DNA from: CAZYPH01 sp964649095
GTDB taxonomy: Bacteria; Bdellovibrionota; UBA1018; UBA923
Length of the DNA: 44,004 nt
Reading direction: 5' to 3'
Assembly (NCBI GenBank): GCA_964649095.1
Contig: CAZYPH010000006.1
Coordinates: forward strand, 1-44,004
Shown: one piece after another, positions 32,696 to 41,314 of the stretch
Position numbering within the stretch: position 1 is the stretch's first letter
How the letters are laid out: every line of letters starts with the position of its first letter
Notes under the pieces: model-generated
Seen by the model: only the letters and a program-made list of their open reading frames with translations
What the model was told of the DNA's origin: nothing
The model's database searches: none
Position numbers and translations under genes: made by a program

Positions 32696-33568
32696 TTAAC
32701 GTTTCCAAACAGACAACAAAGTCTTACCCATATCGGCAGGACTTGCAGACACACGGACTCCAGCGGATTGCAACGCCTCTACTTTGGCTTGAGCTGTCCC
32801 TTTGCCACCACTAATAATAGCGCCAGCATGGCCCATTCGTTTGCCTTTAGGAGCTGCCTGTCCGGCGATAAATGCAGCTACCGGCTTTTTCATTTCGCGT
32901 TTTATGTAGTCGGCCGCTTCTTCTTCAGCTGAACCGCCGATTTCACCGATCATGATGACGGCTTCAGTAGCCGGATCTCGATTAAAGGCTTCAAGCACAT
33001 CGATGAAATTGGTGCCGTTGATGGGATCACCACCAATACCCACACACGTGCTTTGACCAATGCCTGCTTGAGTTAATTGAAACACCGCTTCGTACGTCAA
33101 CGTACCTGAACGCGACAACACACCAACCGGGCCCTTTTTGTGGATATGGCCGGGCATGATACCGATTTTACACTCGCCCGGAGTAATAATACCCGGACAG
33201 TTAGGACCAATAAGCCGTGTTTTGCGGCCCGATAGATATTTCTTCACACGGAGCATATCGAGAACGGGAATGCCTTCCGTAATGCAAACAACGAGGTCTA
33301 ACTCGGCATCGACCGCTTCACAAATTGCGTCCGCGGCAAACGGCGGTGGCACAAATATCATAGATACCTGGCAGCCAGTCTTTTCTTTAGCTTCTGACAC
33401 GCTGTCAAAAACGGGGAAACCTTCGTGTGTGGTACCGCCTTTGCCTGGTGTCACACCACCGACTAGTTTTGTACCATAGTCTTTAGAGCCCTTGGAATGG
33501 AACGTGCCCTGACTACCTGTAATGCCCTGACAAATAACTTTTGTGTTTGAATTGATCCAAATAGCCAT
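32696..33568 (-). CDS. sucD: Succinyl-CoA synthetase alpha subunit
   Basis: SucD (290 aa) binds CoA and carries the phosphohistidine in the succinyl-CoA to succinate step that yields ATP or GTP. VICQGITGSQGTFHSKG is the CoA-binding start, LIGPNCPGIITPGECKIGIM the core, and GHAGAIISGGKGTA contains the active His (residue 247). It starts 1 nt after the sucC stop, so the subunits are co-translated. Length is normal. Confidence 0.98.
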   Translation of the reverse strand: MAIWINSNTKVICQGITGSQGTFHSKGSKDYGTKLVGGVTPGKGGTTHEGFPVFDSVSEAKEKTGCQVSMIFVPPPFAADAICEAVDAELDLVVCITEGIPVLDMLRVKKYLSGRKTRLIGPNCPGIITPGECKIGIMPGHIHKKGPVGVLSRSGTLTYEAVFQLTQAGIGQSTCVGIGGDPINGTNFIDVLEAFNRDPATEAVIMIGEIGGSAEEEAADYIKREMKKPVAAFIAGQAAPKGKRMGHAGAIISGGKGTAQAKVEALQSAGVRVSASPADMGKTLLSVWKR

Positions 33569-33569
33569 C

Positions 33570-34736
33570 TTAAGCTCCTTTTGCTGCTGCTACTACTTTT
33601 TGAGCAGCATCGGTGAGATCGGCCGCTGGGGTTATGGCTAATCCCGACTGCGCTAACAATTGTTTTCCACGTTCTACGTTGGTGCCCTCAAGACGCACAA
33701 CTAAAGGTACTTTCAAATTCACTTCTTTAGCGGCTGCAATCACACCCTCGGCAATGACATCACACTTCATGATACCACCAAAAATGTTGATTAGAATCGC
33801 GCGTACTTTTGGATCCTTCAGAATGATTTTAAATGCGGCCGTAACTTTTTCTGTGGTGGCGCCTCCGCCAACATCTAAGAAGTTTGCCGGTTCAGCACCA
33901 TGCATTTTGATAATATCCAGCGTCGCCATGGCAAGCCCAGCACCGTTGACCATACAACCAATCGTGCCATCTAAACTAATATAGGCGAGATCGTATTTTG
34001 CAGCCTCAAGCTCTTGTGCATTTTCTTCAGTCGGGTCGCGCATCTCGGCGATGTCTTTGTGCCGAAACAACGCATTGTCATCGAAACTAAGTTTCGCGTC
34101 TAACGCCACCAAATCGCCCTGAGCCGTTTGCACGAGTGGGTTGATTTCTGCCATCGCACAATCTAACTCAACAAAGGCTTTGTAGAGGCTTGCAAAAAAA
34201 CCGACGGCTTTATTCAAGCTAGCCGTCGGAATATTCAATGCCAGAGCCAATTTACGGCCATGATACGGCATGAAGCCGGTTGCCGGATCAATCAATACTT
34301 TGATGATTTTTTCTGGTGTGTGCGCAGCGACTTCTTCGATATCCATACCGCCCGCCTCAGAAGCCATGATCATGATTTGGCTTGTGGCGCGATCAACCAA
34401 CACAGCACAATACAACTCACGTGCAATTTGACAGCCTTGCTCGATAAAAATTTTATGTACCTTTTTACCTTCAGGGCCGGTCTGCGGCGTTACCAGCTGC
34501 ATGCCCAAAATTTGTTTTGCATGCGAACGCACTTCATCGATCGAACGCGCTAACTTTACGCCGCCACCCTTACCGCGACCGCCAGCGTGGATTTGGGCTT
34601 TCACCACCCAAACGGAACCACCTAGTGTTTGAGCCTTTTCCACCGCCTCATCAACGGTCGTTGCCATATGGCCTTGCAGCAACGGCACTTGATAACGGCG
34701 CAACAGAGCCTTGGCCTGATACTCATGAATATTCAT
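33570..34736 (-). CDS. sucC: Succinyl-CoA synthetase beta subunit (ADP/GDP-forming)
   Basis: SucC (388 aa) is the nucleotide-binding ATP-grasp subunit. MNIHEYQAKALLRRYQVPL, WVVKAQIHAGGRGKGGGVKL, the metal-site region LDCAMAEINPLVQT, GTIGCMVNGAGLAMATLDII, and the NIFGGIMKCDVIAEGV strand are all present. The gene starts 3 bp after the mdh stop and ends 1 bp before sucD, so mdh-sucC-sucD is tightly coupled. Nucleotide preference cannot be read from the sequence by eye. Confidence 0.98.
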   Translation of the reverse strand: MNIHEYQAKALLRRYQVPLLQGHMATTVDEAVEKAQTLGGSVWVVKAQIHAGGRGKGGGVKLARSIDEVRSHAKQILGMQLVTPQTGPEGKKVHKIFIEQGCQIARELYCAVLVDRATSQIMIMASEAGGMDIEEVAAHTPEKIIKVLIDPATGFMPYHGRKLALALNIPTASLNKAVGFFASLYKAFVELDCAMAEINPLVQTAQGDLVALDAKLSFDDNALFRHKDIAEMRDPTEENAQELEAAKYDLAYISLDGTIGCMVNGAGLAMATLDIIKMHGAEPANFLDVGGGATTEKVTAAFKIILKDPKVRAILINIFGGIMKCDVIAEGVIAAAKEVNLKVPLVVRLEGTNVERGKQLLAQSGLAITPAADLTDAAQKVVAAAKGA

Positions 34737-34739
34737 GGA

Positions 34740-35678
34740 CTATACTCCCAATCGTTTTAATGCGTCGACCAACTCTTCTACAGCCGCACAAGACTTATCG
34801 AACATCTCTTTTTCTTCAGCGTTCAACTCAAGTGTCATTACTTTTTCTAAGCCTTTTGAGCCTAGTTTAGCCAATACACCGCAGAACAAATTGTTTTTGC
34901 CATACTCACCTTGAAGTAAAACAGCACACGGTAAAATACGTTTCTTGTCACGGACAATGGCTTCGGCCATCTGCACCGCACTGGCAGCTGGTGCGTAATA
35001 GGCTGAACCTGTTTTAAGTAGGTTAACAATTTCAGCACCACCCGTACGTGCACGCTGAACTAAGGCATCAATTTTATCTTTTGGTAGAAGTTGCGTTAAC
35101 GGAATTCCGCCGACGCTACAGTATCTTGGCATTGGCACCATCGTATCGCCATGACCGCCATAAACAAACGCTTGAACGTCTTCAACACTGACATCTAACG
35201 CCTCAGCGATAAACGAACGGAAACGCGCGCCATCGAGTACACCGGCCATACCCAACACGCGCTCACGCGGAAACTTAGAAGCCTGTAACGCCACGTGGCA
35301 CATAGCATCAAGCGGATTACTCACGATAATCAACACAGCATTAGGCGAATATTTGGCAACCTGCTCAGAGCACTCTTTTACAATCTTGGCATTGGTTGAA
35401 AGTAAGTCATCACGACTCATGCCTGGCTTGCGTGGCAAACCAGCCGTAATAATTACGACGTCACTATTGGCGGTGAGGGCGTAATCAGAACCGCCTTGTA
35501 AATTTGAATCAAAACCTTCAACAGGGCTTGCTTCAAAGAGATCTAGGGCTTTGCCTTTGGCTGCACCGTCGTTGATGTCGATGAGGACGACATCACCTAA
35601 TTCTTTTGATGCGGCCCAGTGGGCACAAGTAGATCCGACAAAACCTGCTCCGATAACTGAAATTTTTGCTCTTTTCAT
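34740..35678 (-). CDS. mdh: Malate dehydrogenase, LDH-like type
   Basis: Mdh (312 aa) interconverts malate and oxaloacetate with NAD. The Rossmann motif GAGFVGSTCAHWAA is at about residues 11-24, followed by VVLIDIND with the NAD-discriminating Asp. GLPRKPGMSRDDLL contains substrate-binding arginines, IIVSNPLDAM and VYGGHGDTMVPMPRY hold the catalytic region with its His. The overall pattern is the LDH-like MDH group. A TAGGAAA sequence is about 11 nt before the ATG. It lies between icd (24 bp gap) and sucC (3 bp gap). Confidence 0.97.
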   Translation of the reverse strand: MKRAKISVIGAGFVGSTCAHWAASKELGDVVLIDINDGAAKGKALDLFEASPVEGFDSNLQGGSDYALTANSDVVIITAGLPRKPGMSRDDLLSTNAKIVKECSEQVAKYSPNAVLIIVSNPLDAMCHVALQASKFPRERVLGMAGVLDGARFRSFIAEALDVSVEDVQAFVYGGHGDTMVPMPRYCSVGGIPLTQLLPKDKIDALVQRARTGGAEIVNLLKTGSAYYAPAASAVQMAEAIVRDKKRILPCAVLLQGEYGKNNLFCGVLAKLGSKGLEKVMTLELNAEEKEMFDKSCAAVEELVDALKRLGV

Positions 35679-35702
35679 ATATATTATTTTTCCTATGTAA
35701 TT

Positions 35703-36977
35703 TTACATGTTCGCAATAATGGCATCACCAAATTCACTACATTTTACTTCTTTAACACCGGAAACACCTTCAGCTGTCATCAGACGCGCAAAGTCGTAAG
35801 TAACGGTTCTATTTTCGATCGCACGGTCCATACCCTTGATGATGAGATCGGCCGCTTCGTTCCAGCCCAAATGGCGGAACATCATTTCGCCTGAAAGGAT
35901 CACGGAGCCAGGATTTACTTTGTCTTGGTTCGCATATTTTGGCGCTGTGCCGTGTGTGGCTTCAAAAATGGCATGTCCAGTAACATAATTGATGTTACCA
36001 CCTGGTGCGATACCAATGCCACCCACCTGAGCCGCTAGAGCATCAGACAGATAATCGCCATTTAAGTTTAATGTCGCAATCACGTCAAAATCTTCAGGAC
36101 GCGTCAGTACTTGTTGCAACGTAATATCAGCAATGGCGTCTTTCACTAATACTTGGCCTACTGGGGGTTTACCCGCGCAGTCATCCCAACCGACCGCTTT
36201 GCCTTGGAATTCTTTTTTTGTTAGCTCGTAGCCCCAATCACGAAACGCACCCTCGGTAAATTTCATGATGTTGCCTTTATGCACTAACGTTAAACTTTTG
36301 CGTTTTTGATGGATGGCATATTCTAATGCGGCGCGAATCAAACGTTCAGAGCCATCTTTTGAAACGGGTTTAATGCCAATACCGCTCGTTTCTGGAAAAC
36401 GAATGCCTTTAGCGCCCATCTCTTTTTGTAAAAAATCGATAATTTTTTTCGCTGCTGGAGTGCCGCTTTGGTACTCGATACCCGCATAAATGTCTTCGGT
36501 GTTCTCACGAAAAATCACCATGTCGACTTTTTCTGGACGTTTTACCGGACTAGGCACGCCACGAAAATAACGCACTGGTCGCAGACACACATATAGATCT
36601 AACATTTGTCGTAACGCCACATTCAACGAACGAATGCCGCCGCCTACTGGAGTGGTTAGGGGCCCTTTGATGCCCACCAAATAATGTTTGAATGCCGTAA
36701 TCGTGTCTTCAGGCAACCAGTTATCAAATTTGTTTTTTGCTTTTTCGCCGGCGTAAACCTCAAACCACTCGATGCGTTTTTTTCCGCCATAAGCCTTTTG
36801 AACGGCCGCGTCTAAAACGCGCTGCGAGCTTTTCCAAATATCAGGCCCGGTGCCGTCGCCTTCGATAAATGGCAAGATTGGGTCGTTAGGGACATTGAGA
36901 TTGCCTTGAGCATCCATGGTGATGCGGGTGCCAGACTTTGGAGCCGTTAAGTTTTCAAATTGGATTGCGTTAGACAC
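35703..36977 (-). CDS. icd: Isocitrate dehydrogenase (NADP-type)
   Basis: Icd (424 aa from this start) oxidatively decarboxylates isocitrate to 2-oxoglutarate. PILPFIEGDGTGPDIW, the substrate loop RSLNVALRQMLDLYVCLRPV (with the Ser that AceK phosphorylates in E. coli), FRENTEDIYAGIE, and the C-terminal GTAPKYANQDKVNPGS are diagnostic of the NADP family. The frame stays open a further 70 codons upstream and into the next gene. I choose GTG 36977 because AGGAGA (36989-36984) lies 6 nt before it and the protein then starts at the family position. It heads the icd-mdh-sucC-sucD-ndk string. Confidence 0.96.
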   Translation of the reverse strand: MSNAIQFENLTAPKSGTRITMDAQGNLNVPNDPILPFIEGDGTGPDIWKSSQRVLDAAVQKAYGGKKRIEWFEVYAGEKAKNKFDNWLPEDTITAFKHYLVGIKGPLTTPVGGGIRSLNVALRQMLDLYVCLRPVRYFRGVPSPVKRPEKVDMVIFRENTEDIYAGIEYQSGTPAAKKIIDFLQKEMGAKGIRFPETSGIGIKPVSKDGSERLIRAALEYAIHQKRKSLTLVHKGNIMKFTEGAFRDWGYELTKKEFQGKAVGWDDCAGKPPVGQVLVKDAIADITLQQVLTRPEDFDVIATLNLNGDYLSDALAAQVGGIGIAPGGNINYVTGHAIFEATHGTAPKYANQDKVNPGSVILSGEMMFRHLGWNEAADLIIKGMDRAIENRTVTYDFARLMTAEGVSGVKEVKCSEFGDAIIANM

Positions 36978-36983
36978 AAATGG

Positions 36984-36989
36984 TCTCCT
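36984..36989 (-). promoter_or_regulatory. Ribosome site fixing the icd GTG start
   Basis: AGGAGA followed by CCATTT and GTG on the minus strand. It argues against the longer open frame that would begin inside the neighbouring secreted-protein gene. Confidence 0.8.
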
Positions 36990-37080
36990 CTTTTTATTAG
37001 AATGGGTGTGCTGACGATTATCGTGCAGCTTTTGTATCTTGTCTTTAAAAAGAGTTACACGATTGGATTTGCTCGAGCAA

Positions 37081-37818
37081 TCATCGAGTTGTAGGCAAAT
37101 TAGGCAGGAGTGTTTGTGGCACAAACAGTTGGCCGTAACGTCGCAACCCCGTTGGGCGCGCACCAGGTTTATTCTGGTCGACGACAACAGAACACAAGTA
37201 CTCCTGAGAAATTCTATTATGCGCGGTGCTGCGATCGTTTTGTATCGGGTCTAACCTACGACAATCCTCAGCATCACGATCGGAACGAAAACGATAGCCT
37301 CGAACCAACCTTAGGTCCGGGATTTCATGAAATTGTCGTAAGAGCTCTACTAAAACACTACGTGCTGTCGAGGCTAGTTCGCTAAGCCAGAGACTGTTAA
37401 CACCCAGCGCCACCACACCGTCTAACTCACGTTCGGGCCTCTGTGATAATTCGTTGTCGTTGTAGCGACGTTCACAAAATACGCGAAACTCTTGCGCGTA
37501 ACGCTGAAAAACAGGGTTTGATGGCTCCAGCTCTAATTCACCCAACGCCCAAAGATTCGTGTTGGTGTTGTTTAACAATGTAGGCAAACGTTCTGGGTGG
37601 CGACTTAAAAAATTAGAATTGCGCACGCCGCGCAACTGCGTGACCTGGCCTTGAGCATCAAAATGCACAATGACACTTTGTTCGTGCAAAACAAACGAAT
37701 GGGTTTGTGAGGCATTTTCAAAGCGTAGATTAAAAAAACTACGAGCCTTCAACACACACGTGTTTTGGGCTGAGGCATAACTTGATATAAATAATATTAT
37801 ATATATAATCTTTTTCAT
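37081..37818 (-). CDS. Secreted protein of unknown function, paired with the metalloprotease
   Basis: This 245-residue protein has a clear signal peptide (MKKIIYIILFISSYASA, cleavage before QNT). The mature part has about four cysteines (NTC, FCERR, EDCRR, YLCSV), consistent with two disulfides, and many Arg and Glu residues. I recognise no domain. It starts 1 nt after the stop of the metalloprotease gene, so the two are co-expressed and probably co-exported. An inhibitor, propeptide-like partner or accessory factor is possible, but this is inference from position alone. It is followed by a 103-bp gap before icd with no obvious terminator. Confidence 0.72.
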   Translation of the reverse strand: MKKIIYIILFISSYASAQNTCVLKARSFFNLRFENASQTHSFVLHEQSVIVHFDAQGQVTQLRGVRNSNFLSRHPERLPTLLNNTNTNLWALGELELEPSNPVFQRYAQEFRVFCERRYNDNELSQRPERELDGVVALGVNSLWLSELASTARSVLVELLRQFHEIPDLRLVRGYRFRSDRDAEDCRRLDPIQNDRSTAHNRISQEYLCSVVVDQNKPGARPTGLRRYGQLFVPQTLLPNLPTTR

Positions 37819-37819
37819 T

Positions 37820-39793
37820 CTATCTTAACCATTCTTCAGTACTTAAACACTGTGGGCGAATTACTGGGCACTCTTCGACTATGTTTAAAGAAACGGGGTC
37901 AGCTCCCGTACTACGTAGTACCTGTTCGTACTGCGCCCGGCCACGAGAGTTTGGAGCGGTTCTTGGGGGGATTTGTCCAGATGCCCGAATGGCTTCTAAA
38001 CTGCGCATCCCGGTCAGGTGATACGTCTGCGCACATTCGGCATATAAACGATTCGAATCTCGGCAACATGGCTGCGTAATAATACGAAACTCAGCAGGCG
38101 ATAACAGGCTTCGAGGCCATCGTGGCAAATTACTCCGAAGTTCTACAAAGGCACGACTCTGTGTGTGCATTAAAAGACCCCTCGGCCCCGTACTGCGACA
38201 ATTAAAAGCGCGCACGCGGTTTTCAGGGGCTGGCGGCTGGGTGTGCTGATCGATTACTTGGCCATCAGGCCCGACGATGAATCCTGAAAGCACCACTTCG
38301 TCATTCTCGGGATACAGATCTACCAACCCCAACCGATGCATCAGTTCATGAGCCAAGGTTTCGCACGGCAAAGTAGGGTGCAACGTACGCGATGAATTTC
38401 GAATCACGTTAGAATCAATTTCAATCAAATCGGAACTCGGGCAACTATTATTGTCCATACCCGATCGGTTTCGCATGGCTAACGCAAGCTCAATCGGCTC
38501 CACTCCCGAGCCATCGGGCGCGATCGCTAGAGCCTCGTTTATCATAGGCAGGCAACGCGCCGCGGTCGCACGAAACTGTTCGACGGCACTCGCCGTTCCA
38601 CCCAAACAGACTGGTAACGTGACGATGTACTTGCGTCGACCAGTGGCCAAATTCTCACGTCGTACGGAATAGTGTTGATCGCCATGTGGTAGCGGAGAAA
38701 AGAGACTCTGCGTGGCATCGCTCGCCCCGGCCAATGCGGCTAAACGATTGTCGACGGCACAACTTGTGGCTCGCTGATAACGGCGTTCTTCGCCGTGGTC
38801 TAACGGTGAACACGAAACCGCATTGTGCGACGCGCGCGCTAATTCAAAAAATCGCTGGTCAGACGTTTGCGGACGCACACACCCCTGGGCCCGCACACTT
38901 TGCCGAAATAGCGTTAATAAACTGGTATCTGCTAAAATGGAGTACTGCTCAAATTGATCAGACAGTGCGCGTAAACCCTCTAAAATACGCGCGCGGTGGG
39001 CAATACCATCTTGCCCAGCATTATATTGATGGAGCGTGCGTTCAAACACTAAGGCCGTGGCGCGATTGAGAAACGTCATCAACTGCGTGGGCTGATTTCG
39101 CGCAACCCATTGTGGCAAGCACTGCGCCATGTTGTTCAGGGTTGAACGGGGTAACCGCGCAGGGTCTTCGACCAGATCAATTGCTGCGCAGTCGGGTAGA
39201 GTATTTTCACCGATCAGGGTCTCGCCCACCTCTTGCCGGGACAGTAAGCTAGCTCGAAACGCGCGCGTAAAACGCGTGCCATCAGGTATACCAAGGCGTT
39301 GCTCGACATTTTGTCTTAGTCGCCTAGCAATGTCGCGCGGGCTTAAACGACCAACGTCTGACAGACGATAAAAAACGAGAGCCATTTTTTGTTCTAGTTC
39401 GTTTAAAAAATTTTCCACGCAACTGCGAATTTCAAAAGGCGGGTCTTCTGATATCTCTAAAAGAAAATTTTCGATGGCCCTTGTAGACAACACTTCTAAT
39501 TCATCGGCATGCCTCGGTGGCGTTTCTAACCGCAGACCAATGTCAAACGAACGGCGCAGAGGGAAAGCTTGGACACGCGCTCTTAGCGCTTCAGGAGCAT
39601 TTTGTAGAAAATAATTAGCGTAAGCGCACGAAAATTCAACGGTCTCGACGGCCGACACATCAGCATACACCACGGGCGTTTGATGCAGACTGAATAGTAC
39701 TGCAAAAAAAATATATATTTTTTTCGATAGGCCCTTTTGCCAAAACCAATGCCTACGATTTATTTTGAAGAAACCATCGACCCCATAATCCAC
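37820..39793 (-). CDS. Secreted metzincin-like zinc metalloprotease
   Basis: This large, cysteine-containing exported protein has AHELMHRLGLVDLYPE (DNA about 38305-38352), an HExxHxxGxxD zinc site: the two His and the third ligand Asp fit the metzincin-type pattern, with Glu as the catalytic base. That spacing is known from snapalysin-like proteases with Asp as third ligand. The signal peptide hydrophobic core is IYIFFAVLFSLHQTPVVYA before DVSAVE. No ATG fits; GTG 39793 is the nearest in-frame start, and GTG 39841 or TTG 39859 are alternatives, so the N-terminus is unsure. The region upstream of the catalytic site (about 400 residues) has no domain I recognise. It could be a type II secretion substrate. 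Confidence 0.8.
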   Translation of the reverse strand: MDYGVDGFFKINRRHWFWQKGLSKKIYIFFAVLFSLHQTPVVYADVSAVETVEFSCAYANYFLQNAPEALRARVQAFPLRRSFDIGLRLETPPRHADELEVLSTRAIENFLLEISEDPPFEIRSCVENFLNELEQKMALVFYRLSDVGRLSPRDIARRLRQNVEQRLGIPDGTRFTRAFRASLLSRQEVGETLIGENTLPDCAAIDLVEDPARLPRSTLNNMAQCLPQWVARNQPTQLMTFLNRATALVFERTLHQYNAGQDGIAHRARILEGLRALSDQFEQYSILADTSLLTLFRQSVRAQGCVRPQTSDQRFFELARASHNAVSCSPLDHGEERRYQRATSCAVDNRLAALAGASDATQSLFSPLPHGDQHYSVRRENLATGRRKYIVTLPVCLGGTASAVEQFRATAARCLPMINEALAIAPDGSGVEPIELALAMRNRSGMDNNSCPSSDLIEIDSNVIRNSSRTLHPTLPCETLAHELMHRLGLVDLYPENDEVVLSGFIVGPDGQVIDQHTQPPAPENRVRAFNCRSTGPRGLLMHTQSRAFVELRSNLPRWPRSLLSPAEFRIITQPCCRDSNRLYAECAQTYHLTGMRSLEAIRASGQIPPRTAPNSRGRAQYEQVLRSTGADPVSLNIVEECPVIRPQCLSTEEWLR

Positions 39794-39867
39794 CCTATTA
39801 TTTTGAAGTATTAAGTAGCCTTCGATAGAGGCAAAAAACACCGGTGGGTATAAACGCAAGAGGTACT

Positions 39868-40557
39868 ATGTCTCACTCCATTACACTCACCGACGACTAC
39901 AAATTGCCCACTGGTGTGCTTCGAGCAACCGGTGTTCAGCGTCGATTATTAGGGCCGCTTAGAAATTTCGTCTATATATTAGAATACCCCGAGGGCAGCG
40001 TTGTAATCGACCCCCATGCGGATATAAAAGGTTGGACGCCGCACCTAAAAGGCCCTCTATTAGCGGTACTATTGACCCACACGCACCATGATCACATTGG
40101 GGGTATGGATTGGATTTTTGAAAATACCTCCAGCTGTATATACATGAATGACCATGAATTATTTCGTGTGGGCGATTGGTCAAAAAAATATCGTGATCGC
40201 ATTATATACTTAAATCACAATACGTTAATTTCGAGTTTGGATATCATCGCGTGGCACACACCAGGCCATTCTCATGGGGCTTTGTCGTACGCGTTTTTTT
40301 CAACTCAAACCGAGGCGCCACAGGTATGCACCGGAGATACCCTATTTGTACACGACTGCGGGCGCACCGACTTACCGACAGGCTCTAATCACGCCATGTT
40401 TGAAACGCTACAGCGATTCAAACGTTTACCTGACAACACCATTCTACTGCCCGGCCACGACTACGGCCCGACACCAACAAGTACTATAGGGGCTGAACGT
40501 TTATACAACCCTAGCTTTCAATGTGCGACGGTTGAGGAATTGGCGGCGTTGGAGTGA
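39868..40557 (+). CDS. Metallo-beta-lactamase-fold hydrolase, glyoxalase II / persulfide dioxygenase-like
   Basis: This 229-residue cytoplasmic enzyme has the HxHxDH metal motif THTHHDHIGG (H71, H73, D75, H76), then HTPGHSHGALSY, CTGDTLFVHDCGRTDLP and a final LLPGHDYG, giving all expected metal ligands. The GDTLF...CGRTD segment is shared by glyoxalase II and ETHE1-type persulfide dioxygenases, and I cannot separate them by eye. I use ATG 39868, preceded by AGAGG 4 nt upstream; a GTG at 39844 would extend it without a ribosome site. It is divergent from the metalloprotease, and its last 40 nt overlap the convergent methyltransferase gene. Confidence 0.85.
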   Translation: MSHSITLTDDYKLPTGVLRATGVQRRLLGPLRNFVYILEYPEGSVVIDPHADIKGWTPHLKGPLLAVLLTHTHHDHIGGMDWIFENTSSCIYMNDHELFRVGDWSKKYRDRIIYLNHNTLISSLDIIAWHTPGHSHGALSYAFFSTQTEAPQVCTGDTLFVHDCGRTDLPTGSNHAMFETLQRFKRLPDNTILLPGHDYGPTPTSTIGAERLYNPSFQCATVEELAALE

Positions 40558-41195
40558 GAAAACACCGCCACACGCGGACCTTCAAAGACCACTCCACTAA
40601 AAAGTTGCGGACTGCTACCTGTGGCGATCCATTCAATTGTGCGGCGTGAGTAGAACACCGTATGCGTAGGGTCGAGACGGTAATACCAGCGTTCAAAGTC
40701 GGTCGTTTTAGCATGAAACAAGTCGGTCATGATGGCTAAAAAACCGCCTGGTTTTAACATGCGGCTTAGGCGTTGGAATTCGGCAGCGGGATCGTAGAAA
40801 TGCTCGACCACCTCACACGCGAAAATAAAATCGTACGTACGGCTTAGGAGCTCGGGGTGATTATGAAAGTACGGGTCGTACATTTCGATGACGCACTCAG
40901 GCGCTTGTTGTTTTAATTGGTGCGCCAAAACCGAGCCCGTACCCGCACCAAAGTCTAAACCACTAACCGGCGTGTTGTGCGGCAAACGTTTTAAAATCGC
41001 GGCTAACAATGGTTCGACAAATTTTTGATAGCGTGGATCGTGCACGTCGTTATTGTGGTGCAGATAATGCGCCCGTTCGGCACTAGGCATTAAACGCCGC
41101 GACGACTCTAAAAACCGCACGTCGCACGTGGCGCAATGCCAGTACGTCGTGAGTAGCGGGGTGGTGGGTTGTGAGTGGCATAAAATACAGTGCAT
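40518..41195 (-). CDS. Class I SAM-dependent methyltransferase with N-terminal zinc ribbon
   Basis: This 225-residue protein begins with two CxxC pairs (C3/C6 and C21/C24), a probable zinc ribbon. A Rossmann-fold methyltransferase follows with motif I LDFGAGTGSVL (about residues 82-92), an acidic motif II region (IEMYDP), ACEVVEHFYDP and RMLKPGGFLAIMTD. The layout matches small-molecule or protein methyltransferases of the Methyltransf_11/23 type. The substrate cannot be inferred. Start is ATG 41195; GTG 41204 is three codons upstream, and neither has a good ribosome site. Its 3' end overlaps the hydrolase gene by 40 nt. Confidence 0.85.
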   Translation of the reverse strand: MHCILCHSQPTTPLLTTYWHCATCDVRFLESSRRLMPSAERAHYLHHNNDVHDPRYQKFVEPLLAAILKRLPHNTPVSGLDFGAGTGSVLAHQLKQQAPECVIEMYDPYFHNHPELLSRTYDFIFACEVVEHFYDPAAEFQRLSRMLKPGGFLAIMTDLFHAKTTDFERWYYRLDPTHTVFYSRRTIEWIATGSSPQLFSGVVFEGPRVAVFSHSNAANSSTVAH

Positions 41196-41314
41196 ACCAA
41201 ACACTACTACTAAGGATTTTTTTGAAATTAAATCATTCTTATTTACAATGGGAGCGGTGATTTATTTTTGAATTGGAATTATTAACGGGGATTTTTAACA
41301 GGGATGGTTAAGGA

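Noticed and set aside
37069..37080. 12-bp palindrome TTGCTCGAGCAA between the secreted-protein gene and icd
   Set aside because: A perfect 12-bp palindrome is expected several times by chance in 44 kb, and it has no T-run or nearby promoter match.
36978..37187. 70-codon N-terminal extension of icd
   Set aside because: It overlaps the end of the neighbouring gene, is not family-like, and is made unnecessary by the AGGAGA-GTG start at 36977.
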